Shown here: piece by piece, positions 8,040-14,782 of the stretch
Position numbering within the stretch: position 1 is the stretch's first letter
Layout: each line of letters begins with the position of its first letter
Source of the DNA: Bifidobacterium saguinibicoloris
GTDB taxonomy: Bacteria; Actinomycetota; Actinomycetes; Actinomycetales; Bifidobacteriaceae
Length of the DNA: 38,579 nucleotides
NCBI RefSeq assembly: GCF_019331725.1
Contig: NZ_JAHBBF010000020.1
Location: 1-38,579, forward strand
Reading direction: 5' to 3'
Program-made: the position numbers and the translations under genes
The notes under the pieces: generated by a model
The model's input: only the letters and a program-made list of their open reading frames with translations
What the model was told of the DNA's origin: nothing
Databases searched by the model: none

Positions 8040-8747
8040 CTACCGCAGGTCGCGGAAATCGCGGATGGTGCGGTCGTACAGGCTCCGCAGGGCCGGGTCG
8101 GCGGTGACGTCGACGCGCGCGTATCCGGTGACTGCCACGACCGTGGCGCCGGCGGCGCGCGCCGCGGTGAGGCCGGGCACGGAATCCTCGAACACGACGC
8201 AACGGCGCATGAGCGCGGAGTCGACGGGAGCAATCGACAGCACGGCGCCGTCGGCGCCGGAGACGATGCCGGCGATGCGCGCTGCGGCCCAGTAGGGTTC
8301 GGGCGCGGGCTTGTGCGGCATGTCCTCCTCGCCGCTCACCGATCCGACGAACGCGCCGACCGGTGCGTGGGCGATCACGTTGTCCACGATGGGACGCGGC
8401 GATCCGGTGACCAGCACGGACGGCACGCCGGCCTCGGCCAATCCGGTCAGCACGTCGCGCACGCCGGGGATCCATGGCAGGCATTCATCCTCCATGCGCA
8501 TCACGTCGGCGGTGAGGCGTGCCACAATGGCGTCATGGTCCATGCCGCTCACGCCGCGCTCGTGCAGCAGCCGCGTCACGGCGGGCAGGGATGCGCCCTG
8601 CATCGCTTCGGCGAGCGGATTGTCCCACACGCCGCCGTGCTCCTCCAACAGCGCGCGTTCGGCGCGCACCCAATACGGGTCGGAATCGATGAGCGTGCCG
8701 TCCAGATCCCAGAACACGGCCTCCGGCTTCTCGTCATGCCACCACAT
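8040..8747 (-). CDS. HAD-superfamily sugar-phosphate phosphatase or phosphomutase
   Basis: A 235-residue HAD subfamily IA protein. Motif I is FWDLDGTLIDSD with the nucleophile and general-acid Asp pair. Motif II is VLVTGSP, motif III the Lys in HKPAPEPYWA, and motif IV VVFEDSVPGLTAARAAG. A helical cap lies between motifs I and II. ATG at 8747 follows AAAGGAGG by 7 bp, which decides the start against upstream in-frame codons. The layout fits beta-phosphoglucomutase-like or 2-deoxyglucose-6-phosphatase-like enzymes acting on small phosphorylated metabolites; substrate unknown. It leads a two-gene operon with glycerate kinase, so a phosphoglycolate- or phosphoglycerate-type substrate is possible but unproven. 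Confidence 0.88.
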   Translation of the reverse strand: MWWHDEKPEAVFWDLDGTLIDSDPYWVRAERALLEEHGGVWDNPLAEAMQGASLPAVTRLLHERGVSGMDHDAIVARLTADVMRMEDECLPWIPGVRDVLTGLAEAGVPSVLVTGSPRPIVDNVIAHAPVGAFVGSVSGEEDMPHKPAPEPYWAAARIAGIVSGADGAVLSIAPVDSALMRRCVVFEDSVPGLTAARAAGATVVAVTGYARVDVTADPALRSLYDRTIRDFRDLR

Positions 8748-8963
8748 TTCATGCCTCCTTTGCATACCTCCCATCATGATGGCATTCGCAGGCATCGAAT
8801 GCCGGAACGGCGCCCGGCGTGTCCCGGGAATCCGGATCGTCGCCGTTCCCCGGACCGGATATCCGGCATATGGACTCGCGCTCGTCTGACGAAGGCGAAT
8901 TCGTCGAGGGGGGGGTGCCAAGATTGGGGCAAACCCCAAGCAATGCCGCATCAAGGATGCATT

Positions 8964-10046
8964 ATGAATATGAAACAGGTCTCCTCTTCCAATAATCCGA
9001 AACCCAACATCGACCCCGTCACCACATCTCTTGCGTCTAAAACAGGCGGGAGTCTGCCGCCGGTCCCTCTGCCGCCTGACGCGGACGGCGAAGACAAGAA
9101 GACTGGCAGGCGTCCGAAGTGGCTGGTGCCGGCTGTCGCCGTCGTGGCGGTGGTGGCGCTTGCCGTGGGCGGCGGTCTGGGTTGGCGTGCGTGGACTGCG
9201 CATGAGCTGGAGGCGGCCAGGACGGCGTGCTTCCAGGCGGCGGACACGCTGCGCGGGCGGGTGAACGCATACAACGCGCTGGTGAACGGGGACGCGGCCC
9301 AGGCGGCTTCCATCAAGATCGCGGATGTGAAGGATGCGGGGACCGTGGACGCGCTGGCCAAGGCGCTGGCGGAGAAGACGCCCGGGTATCCGGGTTGCAC
9401 GGCCGACGACAAGACGGGCCTGGACGAGGCGACCGCGACCATGGGCGAGCAGTCCGACTGGTACGGGAAGCACATGAAGAGCCTCAAGGCGGCCGTTGCG
9501 GCGGTGGATGCGTCGCACGAGGCGAAGCTTCTGGACGATGCGAGATCGGCGTTGCAGTCGAGCCTGGATGCGGGCGAGGCCAAGTACAAGGATTCGGACG
9601 GCAAAGTCCAGGATGAGAACACGCGCGCCTCGCTGCGCAGCGTGTTGGACGACGCGAAGAAGACGGTTGACGGCAAGCAGGCGGACGTAAAGGCCCTGTC
9701 GGATGCGAAGAGCAAGGTGGATGACGCGGTCAAGGCCGTGGACGCGTCCGTTAAGGCGAAGGAGGACGCGGACCGTCAGGCGGCGGAGGCCCAGGCGTCG
9801 TCCGGGGCGCGTTCCTCGTCCGGCGAGTCCACGTCCCGCAAGTCGTCGGGCGGTTCCACGTACCGGAAGTCGTCCGGTGGGTCCACGTATCGTGGGTCGT
9901 CGGGCAAGTCGTCCGGCGGATTATCCTCCGGCGGCAGCTCTTCTGGAAACTCCAATAGCGGAAACAGCAGTGGCCCTGACTGGTGGGGTGGATGTGAAGT
10001 ATCTCAGTCCAATCCGTCTTGCGAATCGGACTGGATGACCCCCTGA
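8964..10046 (+). CDS. Membrane-anchored coiled-coil protein with Ser/Gly-rich tail
   Basis: A 360-residue protein not recognised as a named family. Residues 1-52 are polar and end with KKTGRRPKW. Residues about 53-74 are a single transmembrane helix (WLVPAVAVVAVVALAVGGG). About 76-290 are charged and helical with coiled-coil character, such as KVDDAVKAVDASVKAKEDAD. About 290-340 form a Ser/Gly-rich linker in which KSSGGSTYR is repeated in 27-bp units. The protein ends in a compact Trp/Cys tail (DWWGGCEVS, two Cys). The topology suggests that most of it lies outside the cell. ATG at 8964 follows AAGGATG. A neighbouring gene encodes a small peptide with the same plan of Gly/Ser linker and short aromatic/Cys end. 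Function unknown; a surface or wall-spanning role is inferred. Confidence 0.75.
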   Translation: MNMKQVSSSNNPKPNIDPVTTSLASKTGGSLPPVPLPPDADGEDKKTGRRPKWLVPAVAVVAVVALAVGGGLGWRAWTAHELEAARTACFQAADTLRGRVNAYNALVNGDAAQAASIKIADVKDAGTVDALAKALAEKTPGYPGCTADDKTGLDEATATMGEQSDWYGKHMKSLKAAVAAVDASHEAKLLDDARSALQSSLDAGEAKYKDSDGKVQDENTRASLRSVLDDAKKTVDGKQADVKALSDAKSKVDDAVKAVDASVKAKEDADRQAAEAQASSGARSSSGESTSRKSSGGSTYRKSSGGSTYRGSSGKSSGGLSSGGSSSGNSNSGNSSGPDWWGGCEVSQSNPSCESDWMTP

Positions 10047-10078
10047 TAGACCTCTTCCTAGTCTTCTTTCCGCTTCTT

Positions 10079-10111
10079 GAGGGCGGCGGCACTCCCCGTG
10101 CCGTCGCCCTC
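10079..10111 (+). terminator. Terminator after the membrane-anchored protein gene
   Basis: A 13-bp stem with one G-T pair (10079-10091 with 10099-10111) and a 7-nt loop begins 33 bp after the stop codon. The downstream side reads TTCCCG, so the T-run is weak. The position and stem strength support a terminator. Confidence 0.7.
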
Positions 10112-10282
10112 TTCCCGTATCCGCCGGACGCATGCCCGGGGTCATGGCATCGTCACCGGGCTTCACTTCCGTATCTTCCTATGCGACTCCGTCTGATTCG
10201 CCCCATCGTACGATCCGCATAGACGCGGGTCGTGTCCGGCGAGTCCACGCCGGACCGGATGATTCGAAAGGAGCCGGAACCT

Positions 10283-10462
10283 ATGGGGTTCTCATGGAAA
10301 CAGGCGGCGCGCACGCTGACGGCGCTCGCGGTCGCCACCGCCACGCTCGCCGCGGGCGACGGCGGCAGCGGCTCCGGCGACGGAGGCTCTGGCAACGGAG
10401 GCGGCCAAGGCGAAGGCAAGATCAGCTGGGTGTACCAGGACTGGGGCACGCCGACCTGCTGA
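10283..10462 (+). CDS. Small putative secreted peptide, 59 aa
   Basis: A good ribosome site (AAAGGAG, 9 bp before the ATG) supports this short gene. Residues 1-25 look like a signal peptide or membrane anchor (Lys 6, Arg 10, then a hydrophobic stretch TLTALAVATATLAA). Residues about 25-45 are an acidic Gly/Ser-rich linker. The last 14 residues, KISWVYQDWGTPTC, are aromatic and end in a single Cys. A 7-bp hairpin (10234-10240 with 10249-10255) lies just upstream. It follows the membrane-anchored gene, whose product also ends in a linker plus a Trp/Cys tail. It may be a real secreted peptide or the remnant of a larger surface protein; I found no continuing frame after the stop. Function unknown. 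Confidence 0.55.
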   Translation: MGFSWKQAARTLTALAVATATLAAGDGGSGSGDGGSGNGGGQGEGKISWVYQDWGTPTC

Positions 10463-10561
10463 AGTAGCAATCGCACACCGCTTCTCCATGCCGATGCGGA
10501 CCGACATCGCATTCGGCGACGGCCGACATCCCCTGCGTGCCATGAACGCCGACACGCTACC

Positions 10562-10579
10562 ATTGTGAGCGGTAACAAT
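10562..10579. promoter_or_regulatory. LacI-family operator-like site before aldose 1-epimerase
   Basis: ATTGTGAGCGGTAACAAT is a near-perfect 18-bp dyad that differs from the core of the E. coli lac operator by one missing base. It lies about 50 bp before the epimerase start, a fitting place for repression by a LacI/GalR-type regulator. No such regulator gene is in the window. Confidence 0.55.
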
Positions 10580-10630
10580 CCGTTTTTCGGCGTCCGATTC
10601 GCGCGCCTGTCCACGAAGGAGTGTCACGTC

Positions 10631-11575
10631 ATGGTTCTCAAACCCCGTACCGGCAACCAGCATTCGATCCGCAAAGGCGACTGGAGCGCCGTCGTCACCG
10701 AGCTGGGCGCGAGCCTGCGCGAGCTCAGATGGCAGGGCGAGGACATCATCGTCCCGTTCGACCCGAACAAGGTCATCCCCTGCTGCAACGGCTGGGTGCT
10801 GGCCCCGTACCCGAACCGCGTGACCGACGGCCAGTACACGTTCGACGGCGAAAGCTACCAGATGCCGATCGACGAGTTCGACCGCTCCGCCTCGCTGCAC
10901 GGCTACGCGTACCGCTATATGTGGGAGCTCGAGGACCTGGGCGAAAGCCACGTCACGCTCTCCTGGCGCTCCCCCGACCTGGCCGGCTACCCGTTCGACA
11001 TCACCGTCACCGCCACCTACGCGCTCGAGGAGGACGGTCTGCATGAGACGTTCACCGTCCACAACAACGACGAGGTAAGGGCTCCGTGGGCGTTCGGCAT
11101 CCACCCGTGGCTCTCCAACGGCAAGACCTCCCACGGCCCCGCCATCACGCCGGACAACGAGCGGTGCCGTCTGACGCTTCCCTGCGCCACGCACGTCACC
11201 GTCGACGAGCATCTGCTGCCCACCGGCGAGGAGCCGGCCGCCGGCATCTACGACCTTCGCGACGACCCCACGCTTGAAGGACGCGGCTTCGACGACGCGT
11301 GGACGGACATCGTCGACCGCGACGCGGACGGCGGCACGTCGGCCGTGTTCACCCGTCCCGACGGCATCAAGGTGACGCTGACCGGCGACGGGACCATCAA
11401 CTCGTGGCAGGTGTGCACGGGCAACGAGATCGGCGAGAAGGTGCGCCAGCCCGGTGTGGCCGTCGAGCCGATGACCGCGTACGCCGACGCGTTCCGCACC
11501 GGCAAGGACCTGGTCGTGCTGGAACCCGGCGACGACTACACGACGCGCGTCACGTTCCGGGCCGAACGGGTCTGA
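10631..11575 (+). CDS. galM: Aldose 1-epimerase (mutarotase family)
   Basis: A 314-residue cytoplasmic enzyme interconverting alpha and beta anomers of aldohexoses such as galactose or glucose. Family features are visible: ELGASLRELRWQGEDIIVPF near the N-terminus, GWVLAPYPNRVTDGQYTF, SLHGYAYR with the catalytic-type His, and AFGIHPWL with the second His. The later EPMTAYADAFRTGKDLVVLEPGD carries the usual C-terminal Glu region. GAAGGAGTG lies 9 bp before ATG 10631. It is monocistronic, with a LacI-like operator upstream and a hairpin downstream. The exact sugar cannot be told; other members of the family act on related sugars, so the symbol is by resemblance. Confidence 0.87.
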   Translation: MVLKPRTGNQHSIRKGDWSAVVTELGASLRELRWQGEDIIVPFDPNKVIPCCNGWVLAPYPNRVTDGQYTFDGESYQMPIDEFDRSASLHGYAYRYMWELEDLGESHVTLSWRSPDLAGYPFDITVTATYALEEDGLHETFTVHNNDEVRAPWAFGIHPWLSNGKTSHGPAITPDNERCRLTLPCATHVTVDEHLLPTGEEPAAGIYDLRDDPTLEGRGFDDAWTDIVDRDADGGTSAVFTRPDGIKVTLTGDGTINSWQVCTGNEIGEKVRQPGVAVEPMTAYADAFRTGKDLVVLEPGDDYTTRVTFRAERV

Positions 11576-11586
11576 CGCTTCCGCAG

Positions 11587-11614
11587 GGACCGTATGCCAT
11601 GCGGCATCGGGTCC
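11587..11614 (+). terminator. Hairpin after aldose 1-epimerase
   Basis: GGACC (11587-11591) pairs with GGTCC (11610-11614) around an inner ATGCC/GGCAT stem with a 4-nt loop. It starts 12 bp after the stop codon. There is no T-run, so this is a probable rather than certain terminator. Confidence 0.45.
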
Positions 11615-11650
11615 GAAGCCTGCCGGGAAATGCCGCATCGCGGCGCGCGG

Positions 11651-11679
11651 TTGAGAACGTCGCCGCGATGTGGCATAAT
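11651..11679 (+). promoter_or_regulatory. Promoter of the bL37 gene
   Basis: TTGAGA (11651-11656), a 17-bp spacer and CATAAT (11674-11679) with an extended-10 TGG just before it form a good housekeeping promoter. It is followed about 38 bp later by the bL37 start codon. Confidence 0.65.
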
Positions 11680-11716
11680 GCCGAAGGCTTAATTATCTTC
11701 AGCAAAGGAGTCCATC

Positions 11717-11791
11717 ATGGGCATGCGCGGACGTAAGCGCAAGGATCGTCGTAAGAAGGCCGCCAACCACGGCAAGCGCCCCAACGCCTGA
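11717..11791 (+). CDS. 50S ribosomal protein bL37 (24 aa)
   Basis: A 24-codon ORF too short for most gene finders. It has a strong ribosome site (AAAGGAG, 6 bp before ATG), its own promoter and a terminator. The product is very basic: RGRKRKDRRKK followed by ANHGKRPNA. This matches the small actinobacterial ribosomal protein bL37, known from mycobacterial ribosome structures and also about 24 residues. It should bind rRNA in the large subunit. It sits convergent to a sigma/anti-sigma pair of the SigR/SigH type. A second ATG two codons in is a less likely start. Confidence 0.85.
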   Translation: MGMRGRKRKDRRKKAANHGKRPNA

Positions 11792-11811
11792 TCCCGTCGC
11801 AAGACATACGG

Positions 11812-11845
11812 AAACCCGCCTAGGCCTTTCGGCCGGGCGGGTTTT
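11812..11845. terminator. Strong terminator between bL37 and the anti-sigma gene
   Basis: AAACCCGCC (11812-11820) pairs with GGCGGGTTT (11836-11844) around an inner GGCC/GGCC stem with a TTTC loop, followed by TTCT. It ends bL37 and probably also the convergent sigma-factor operon, whose last stop codon is at 11906. Confidence 0.85.
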
Positions 11846-11905
11846 CTCATTGCGGGCGTCCGTACACATCCGTCCGATTGGAGCCAAGCCGCTTGGGGTG
11901 CGCGG

Positions 11906-12196
11906 TCACTGCCCGCAGCAATGGTCGAGGCACGCCTTGACACGCGCCTTGAGGCATTCCGGCGCCTCGTCGGGGCGCAGATACGCGCGCAGCGCGGCGA
12001 TCATGGCCTGCTCCCGCTCCGAACAGCAGGTCGAGGGGTCGAAGCAGTCCCCGTCCACGGCCGGATCGTAGGAGACGGCCTCGTCCGTGTCGTCCGTGAC
12101 GCGCACCTCGGTGCGACTGACCGTCCTGACCGTGCCGTCGGGCAGGGTATGCGTGATGGAGATGTGATGCACGCGTTCCACCTGTCGTCCGTTCAT
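11906..12196 (-). CDS. Cys-rich putative anti-sigma factor (RsrA/RshA position)
   Basis: A 96-residue protein with seven Cys residues. Its start overlaps the sigma gene stop as ATGA, so the two are translationally coupled; AAGGAGACACG precedes the ATG. Position and Cys content suggest a redox-sensing zinc anti-sigma factor that sequesters the upstream ECF factor. However, the canonical HxxxCxxC of ZAS proteins is not present. The C-terminus reads CLKARVKACLDHCCGQ (CxxxCC) and the other Cys residues form GDCFDPSTCC. The N-terminal half (about 1-45) is beta-like (HHISITHTLPDGTVRTVSRT) and unusual for RsrA. Family assignment therefore rests mainly on gene context. Confidence 0.6.
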   Translation of the reverse strand: MNGRQVERVHHISITHTLPDGTVRTVSRTEVRVTDDTDEAVSYDPAVDGDCFDPSTCCSEREQAMIAALRAYLRPDEAPECLKARVKACLDHCCGQ

Positions 12197-12933
12197 CGTG
12201 TCTCCTTTCCTCGTCCGGCGATGGGCGACGCCCCCGCATGGGGGCCTTTCCTCCCATTATGACCGGAAACCGCCGGTGCGGAAGGGGTTTCGGCGGACTT
12301 TGCTTTCGGTGAATCCGCGGTCTTGCCGGAACGTTCCGCGGGAAGCTTCGTCCCGTAGCCGTGCTCGCGCGCGTAGGACGCCAATTCGCGCTTGAGCTGC
12401 GTGCGCGCGCGGTTGAGCCGGCTCATGACGGTGCCGATCTTCACGCCCTGCTCGTCGGCGACCTGCTGGTACGACTTGCCGTCGATGGCCGCGTCGATGA
12501 ACACCTGCCGGCGTTCCGGCGACAGCTTCGCCAACGCGTCCATGATCTCCTCGGGGGCGAACGCGTCGAGATACTCGTCCTCGGCGGATTTGAGTGCATC
12601 CGGGGAATGCTCCGACGCCGCGTACAGGTCCCAGTCGTCGTATTCGCCGTCGGCGTCGTTGGCGCGTTGTGGGCGCCGCTTGGCCTTCGCGTACTGGTTG
12701 AAGTAGGTGTTGCGTTCGATGGTGGTCATCCACGCCTCGAAGTTGGTGCCCGGCTGGAACGAATCGAACGCCTTGAACCCCTTCTCGAACGTGTCCTGCA
12801 CCAGGTCCTGGGCGTCGTCCGGATTGTTCGTCAGACGCATCGCCCGCCGGTACAGCGCGTCGAGCGCTGGCATGGCGAGCCGTTCGAAGCGCGCGCGCTT
12901 CTCGGCGAGTGTCTCGGTCTGTGGGGTGGTCAC
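12193..12933 (-). CDS. sigH: ECF RNA polymerase sigma factor, SigR/SigH type
   Basis: A 246-residue group 4 sigma factor. Region 2 lies at about 15-95 (YRRAMRLTNNPDDAQDLVQD, then TNFEAWMTTIERNTYFNQY, the promoter-melting part). Region 4 lies at about 135-190 (LAKLSPERRQVFIDAA, then the helix-turn-helix QQVADEQGVKIGTVMSRLN). A basic low-complexity tail of about 45 residues follows. GTG at 12933 is chosen because the N-terminus then starts just before the conserved part. There is no Shine-Dalgarno, but a TACAAT -10 box (12942-12947) ends 8 nt before it, which suggests a leaderless mRNA. By analogy with SigR and SigH it should direct a thiol or heat stress regulon. It is coupled to the Cys-rich anti-sigma candidate. 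The symbol is by similarity. Confidence 0.88.
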   Translation of the reverse strand: MTTPQTETLAEKRARFERLAMPALDALYRRAMRLTNNPDDAQDLVQDTFEKGFKAFDSFQPGTNFEAWMTTIERNTYFNQYAKAKRRPQRANDADGEYDDWDLYAASEHSPDALKSAEDEYLDAFAPEEIMDALAKLSPERRQVFIDAAIDGKSYQQVADEQGVKIGTVMSRLNRARTQLKRELASYAREHGYGTKLPAERSGKTADSPKAKSAETPSAPAVSGHNGRKGPHAGASPIAGRGKETR

Positions 12934-13098
12934 GGTTGCCCATTGTAGCCACCGGACGCCGCGCCGGCGTCCGGGACGGGATGCGCTGCCGGTATGCTTA
13001 CCGAACGGACACCTCCCATACAGGAAACTCCCGGTTTCGTCCGTCATCGTATACCCGTTCCGTCATCACGCATCATCCGTTCCCCGAAAGGACCTCTC

Positions 13099-14664
13099 AT
13101 GGCTTTGACCTTGGATTCGGCCGCCTCCCTGCTCGAACGCCACCACCTGCTGCGCGAGGTGATCCATGGCGGCGAGTGGACGAGGACCGTCGACGGCATC
13201 GCGGACGCGGACAAGGCGTTCGCCGCCATCACCTACGACACCCGCAGCGTGGAGCCCGGCGCCCTGCTCGTCTGCAAGGGCCGGTTCAAGCCCGAATTCC
13301 TCGACGGCTGCGATGCGAAGGGCCTCGCCGCCTACGTGGCGGAGACCGACATGTCCGAGCACACCGCCGTGCCGGGGCTCATCGTCGACGACGCGCGCAA
13401 GGCCCTCGCCCTGCTCGCCGCCGAATTCTACGGACGTCCGCAGGACGAGCTCACCGTCATCGGCATCACCGGCACCAAAGGCAAGACCACCACCGCCTAC
13501 TTCACGCAGGCCATCATCAACGCGTATTCGGGCGGACGCTGCGCCCTCTTCTCCTCCGTGGACAACTGCCTGGACGGCCGCACGTACGAGGAATCGGACC
13601 TCACCACGCCGGAATCCCTCGACGCGTTCCGCATGATGCGCGAAGCCGTCTCCAACGGCATGCGCTACCTCGTCATGGAGGTCAGCTCCCAGGCGTACAA
13701 GGTGCATCGCGTGTACGGGCTCACGTTCGACGTGGGCGCGTTCCTCAACATCTCCCCCGACCACATCAGCCCCATCGAACACCCCACGCTCGAGGACTAC
13801 CTGTACTGCAAGCGCCGGATCGCGTACAACAGCCGCGCGCTCGTGCTCAACGCCGACGCCGCGCACGCCGACCTGCTGCGCGAGGACGCGGCCGCGGCCG
13901 GCATCCCCGTCACCACGTTCCGTCTGCTCGCCGACGAGCCGGCCGACGACGACGCACGCACCGCCGACGTCACCGGCGTGCCGGCCGACGCCGCGCACGA
14001 CCACTACCGGTTCGCCCTGGACGGCGCCGACCTGGGCGACTACCGACTGCATCTGGTCGGCGACTTCAACTACGCGAACGCGCTCGCCGCGATCGCCCTC
14101 GCGCACGCCGCCGGCGTGCCCGCAGACGCCACGGACGCGCTGCACGCCATGGAGCCGACGCGCGTGTCCGGCCGCATGGAACTCACCGAAGACCCGGCGA
14201 CCGACACGCACGTCATCGTCGACTACGCACACAACTACACGTCCGTCAAGGCGCTCCTCGACTTCGTCGCAGCGCGGTACGGCGACCGGAACCCGTACAT
14301 CACGCTCGTGGCCGGTTCGGCCGGCAACAAGGCGTACGACAGGCGCAAGGAGATCGTCGACGCGGCGCAGGAGCGCATCGCGCGCTTCGTGTTCACCGCC
14401 GAGGACACGGACACCGAACCGTACGAGGACATCTGCCGCGACATGATGTCCAACGTGACGAACCCGGACGTGAAGGCGGACGTCATCGTCGACCGCGTCC
14501 AGGCCATCGCCGACGCCCTCGCGGACGCGCGCTCCCACCCGGACCGCACGGACGTCACGCTCATCATCGGCAAGGGCCACGAACGCTGGATCAAGGACCT
14601 CAACCGGCACGTGCCGTACGAGGGCGACGACCATGTCGTGCAGCGTCTCCTCGACGAACGCTGA
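13099..14664 (+). CDS. MurE-like Mur ligase, paralogue 1 with altered specificity motif
   Basis: A 521-residue cytoplasmic ATP-dependent amide ligase of the MurE type, adding an amino acid to the UDP-MurNAc peptide. The Walker A segment GITGTKGKTTT lies near 122-132. The segment NISPDHISPIEH and the following YCKRR provide the metal and carbamoyl-Lys region, and the C-terminal IIGKGHE is present. It closely resembles the next gene, especially in the first 280 residues. It differs where MurE selects its amino acid: residues 435-438 read EDTD where the next paralogue has DDPN. The amino acid added is therefore uncertain, or the protein may have another role. ATG at 13099 follows GAAAGG. It is the first of three ligase genes on one strand. 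Confidence 0.85.
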   Translation: MALTLDSAASLLERHHLLREVIHGGEWTRTVDGIADADKAFAAITYDTRSVEPGALLVCKGRFKPEFLDGCDAKGLAAYVAETDMSEHTAVPGLIVDDARKALALLAAEFYGRPQDELTVIGITGTKGKTTTAYFTQAIINAYSGGRCALFSSVDNCLDGRTYEESDLTTPESLDAFRMMREAVSNGMRYLVMEVSSQAYKVHRVYGLTFDVGAFLNISPDHISPIEHPTLEDYLYCKRRIAYNSRALVLNADAAHADLLREDAAAAGIPVTTFRLLADEPADDDARTADVTGVPADAAHDHYRFALDGADLGDYRLHLVGDFNYANALAAIALAHAAGVPADATDALHAMEPTRVSGRMELTEDPATDTHVIVDYAHNYTSVKALLDFVAARYGDRNPYITLVAGSAGNKAYDRRKEIVDAAQERIARFVFTAEDTDTEPYEDICRDMMSNVTNPDVKADVIVDRVQAIADALADARSHPDRTDVTLIIGKGHERWIKDLNRHVPYEGDDHVVQRLLDER

Positions 14665-14704
14665 CCGGCGCGGGAGAACGGGGAACCGGCGCCGACGGAA
14701 CGCA

Positions 14705-14733
14705 TTGGATTGAGCACGGCGCCGGAGTAGTAT
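14705..14733 (+). promoter_or_regulatory. Promoter of the second MurE-like gene
   Basis: TTGGAT (14705-14710), a 17-bp spacer and TAGTAT (14728-14733) lie 49 bp before the ATG at 14783. Thus paralogue 2 and the ATP-grasp gene can be expressed apart from paralogue 1. Confidence 0.5.
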
Positions 14734-14782
14734 CGGTGGGGCGCGCGAAACCCGCGCCGCCGAAGAAACAAGGGAGAGCCAC

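Noticed and set aside
10283..10470. Frameshift joining the 59-residue peptide to a longer surface protein
   Set aside because: All three frames close soon after 10462, and the next gene starts at 10631 with its own operator. Only a large deletion could explain a lost remainder, which one sequence cannot show.
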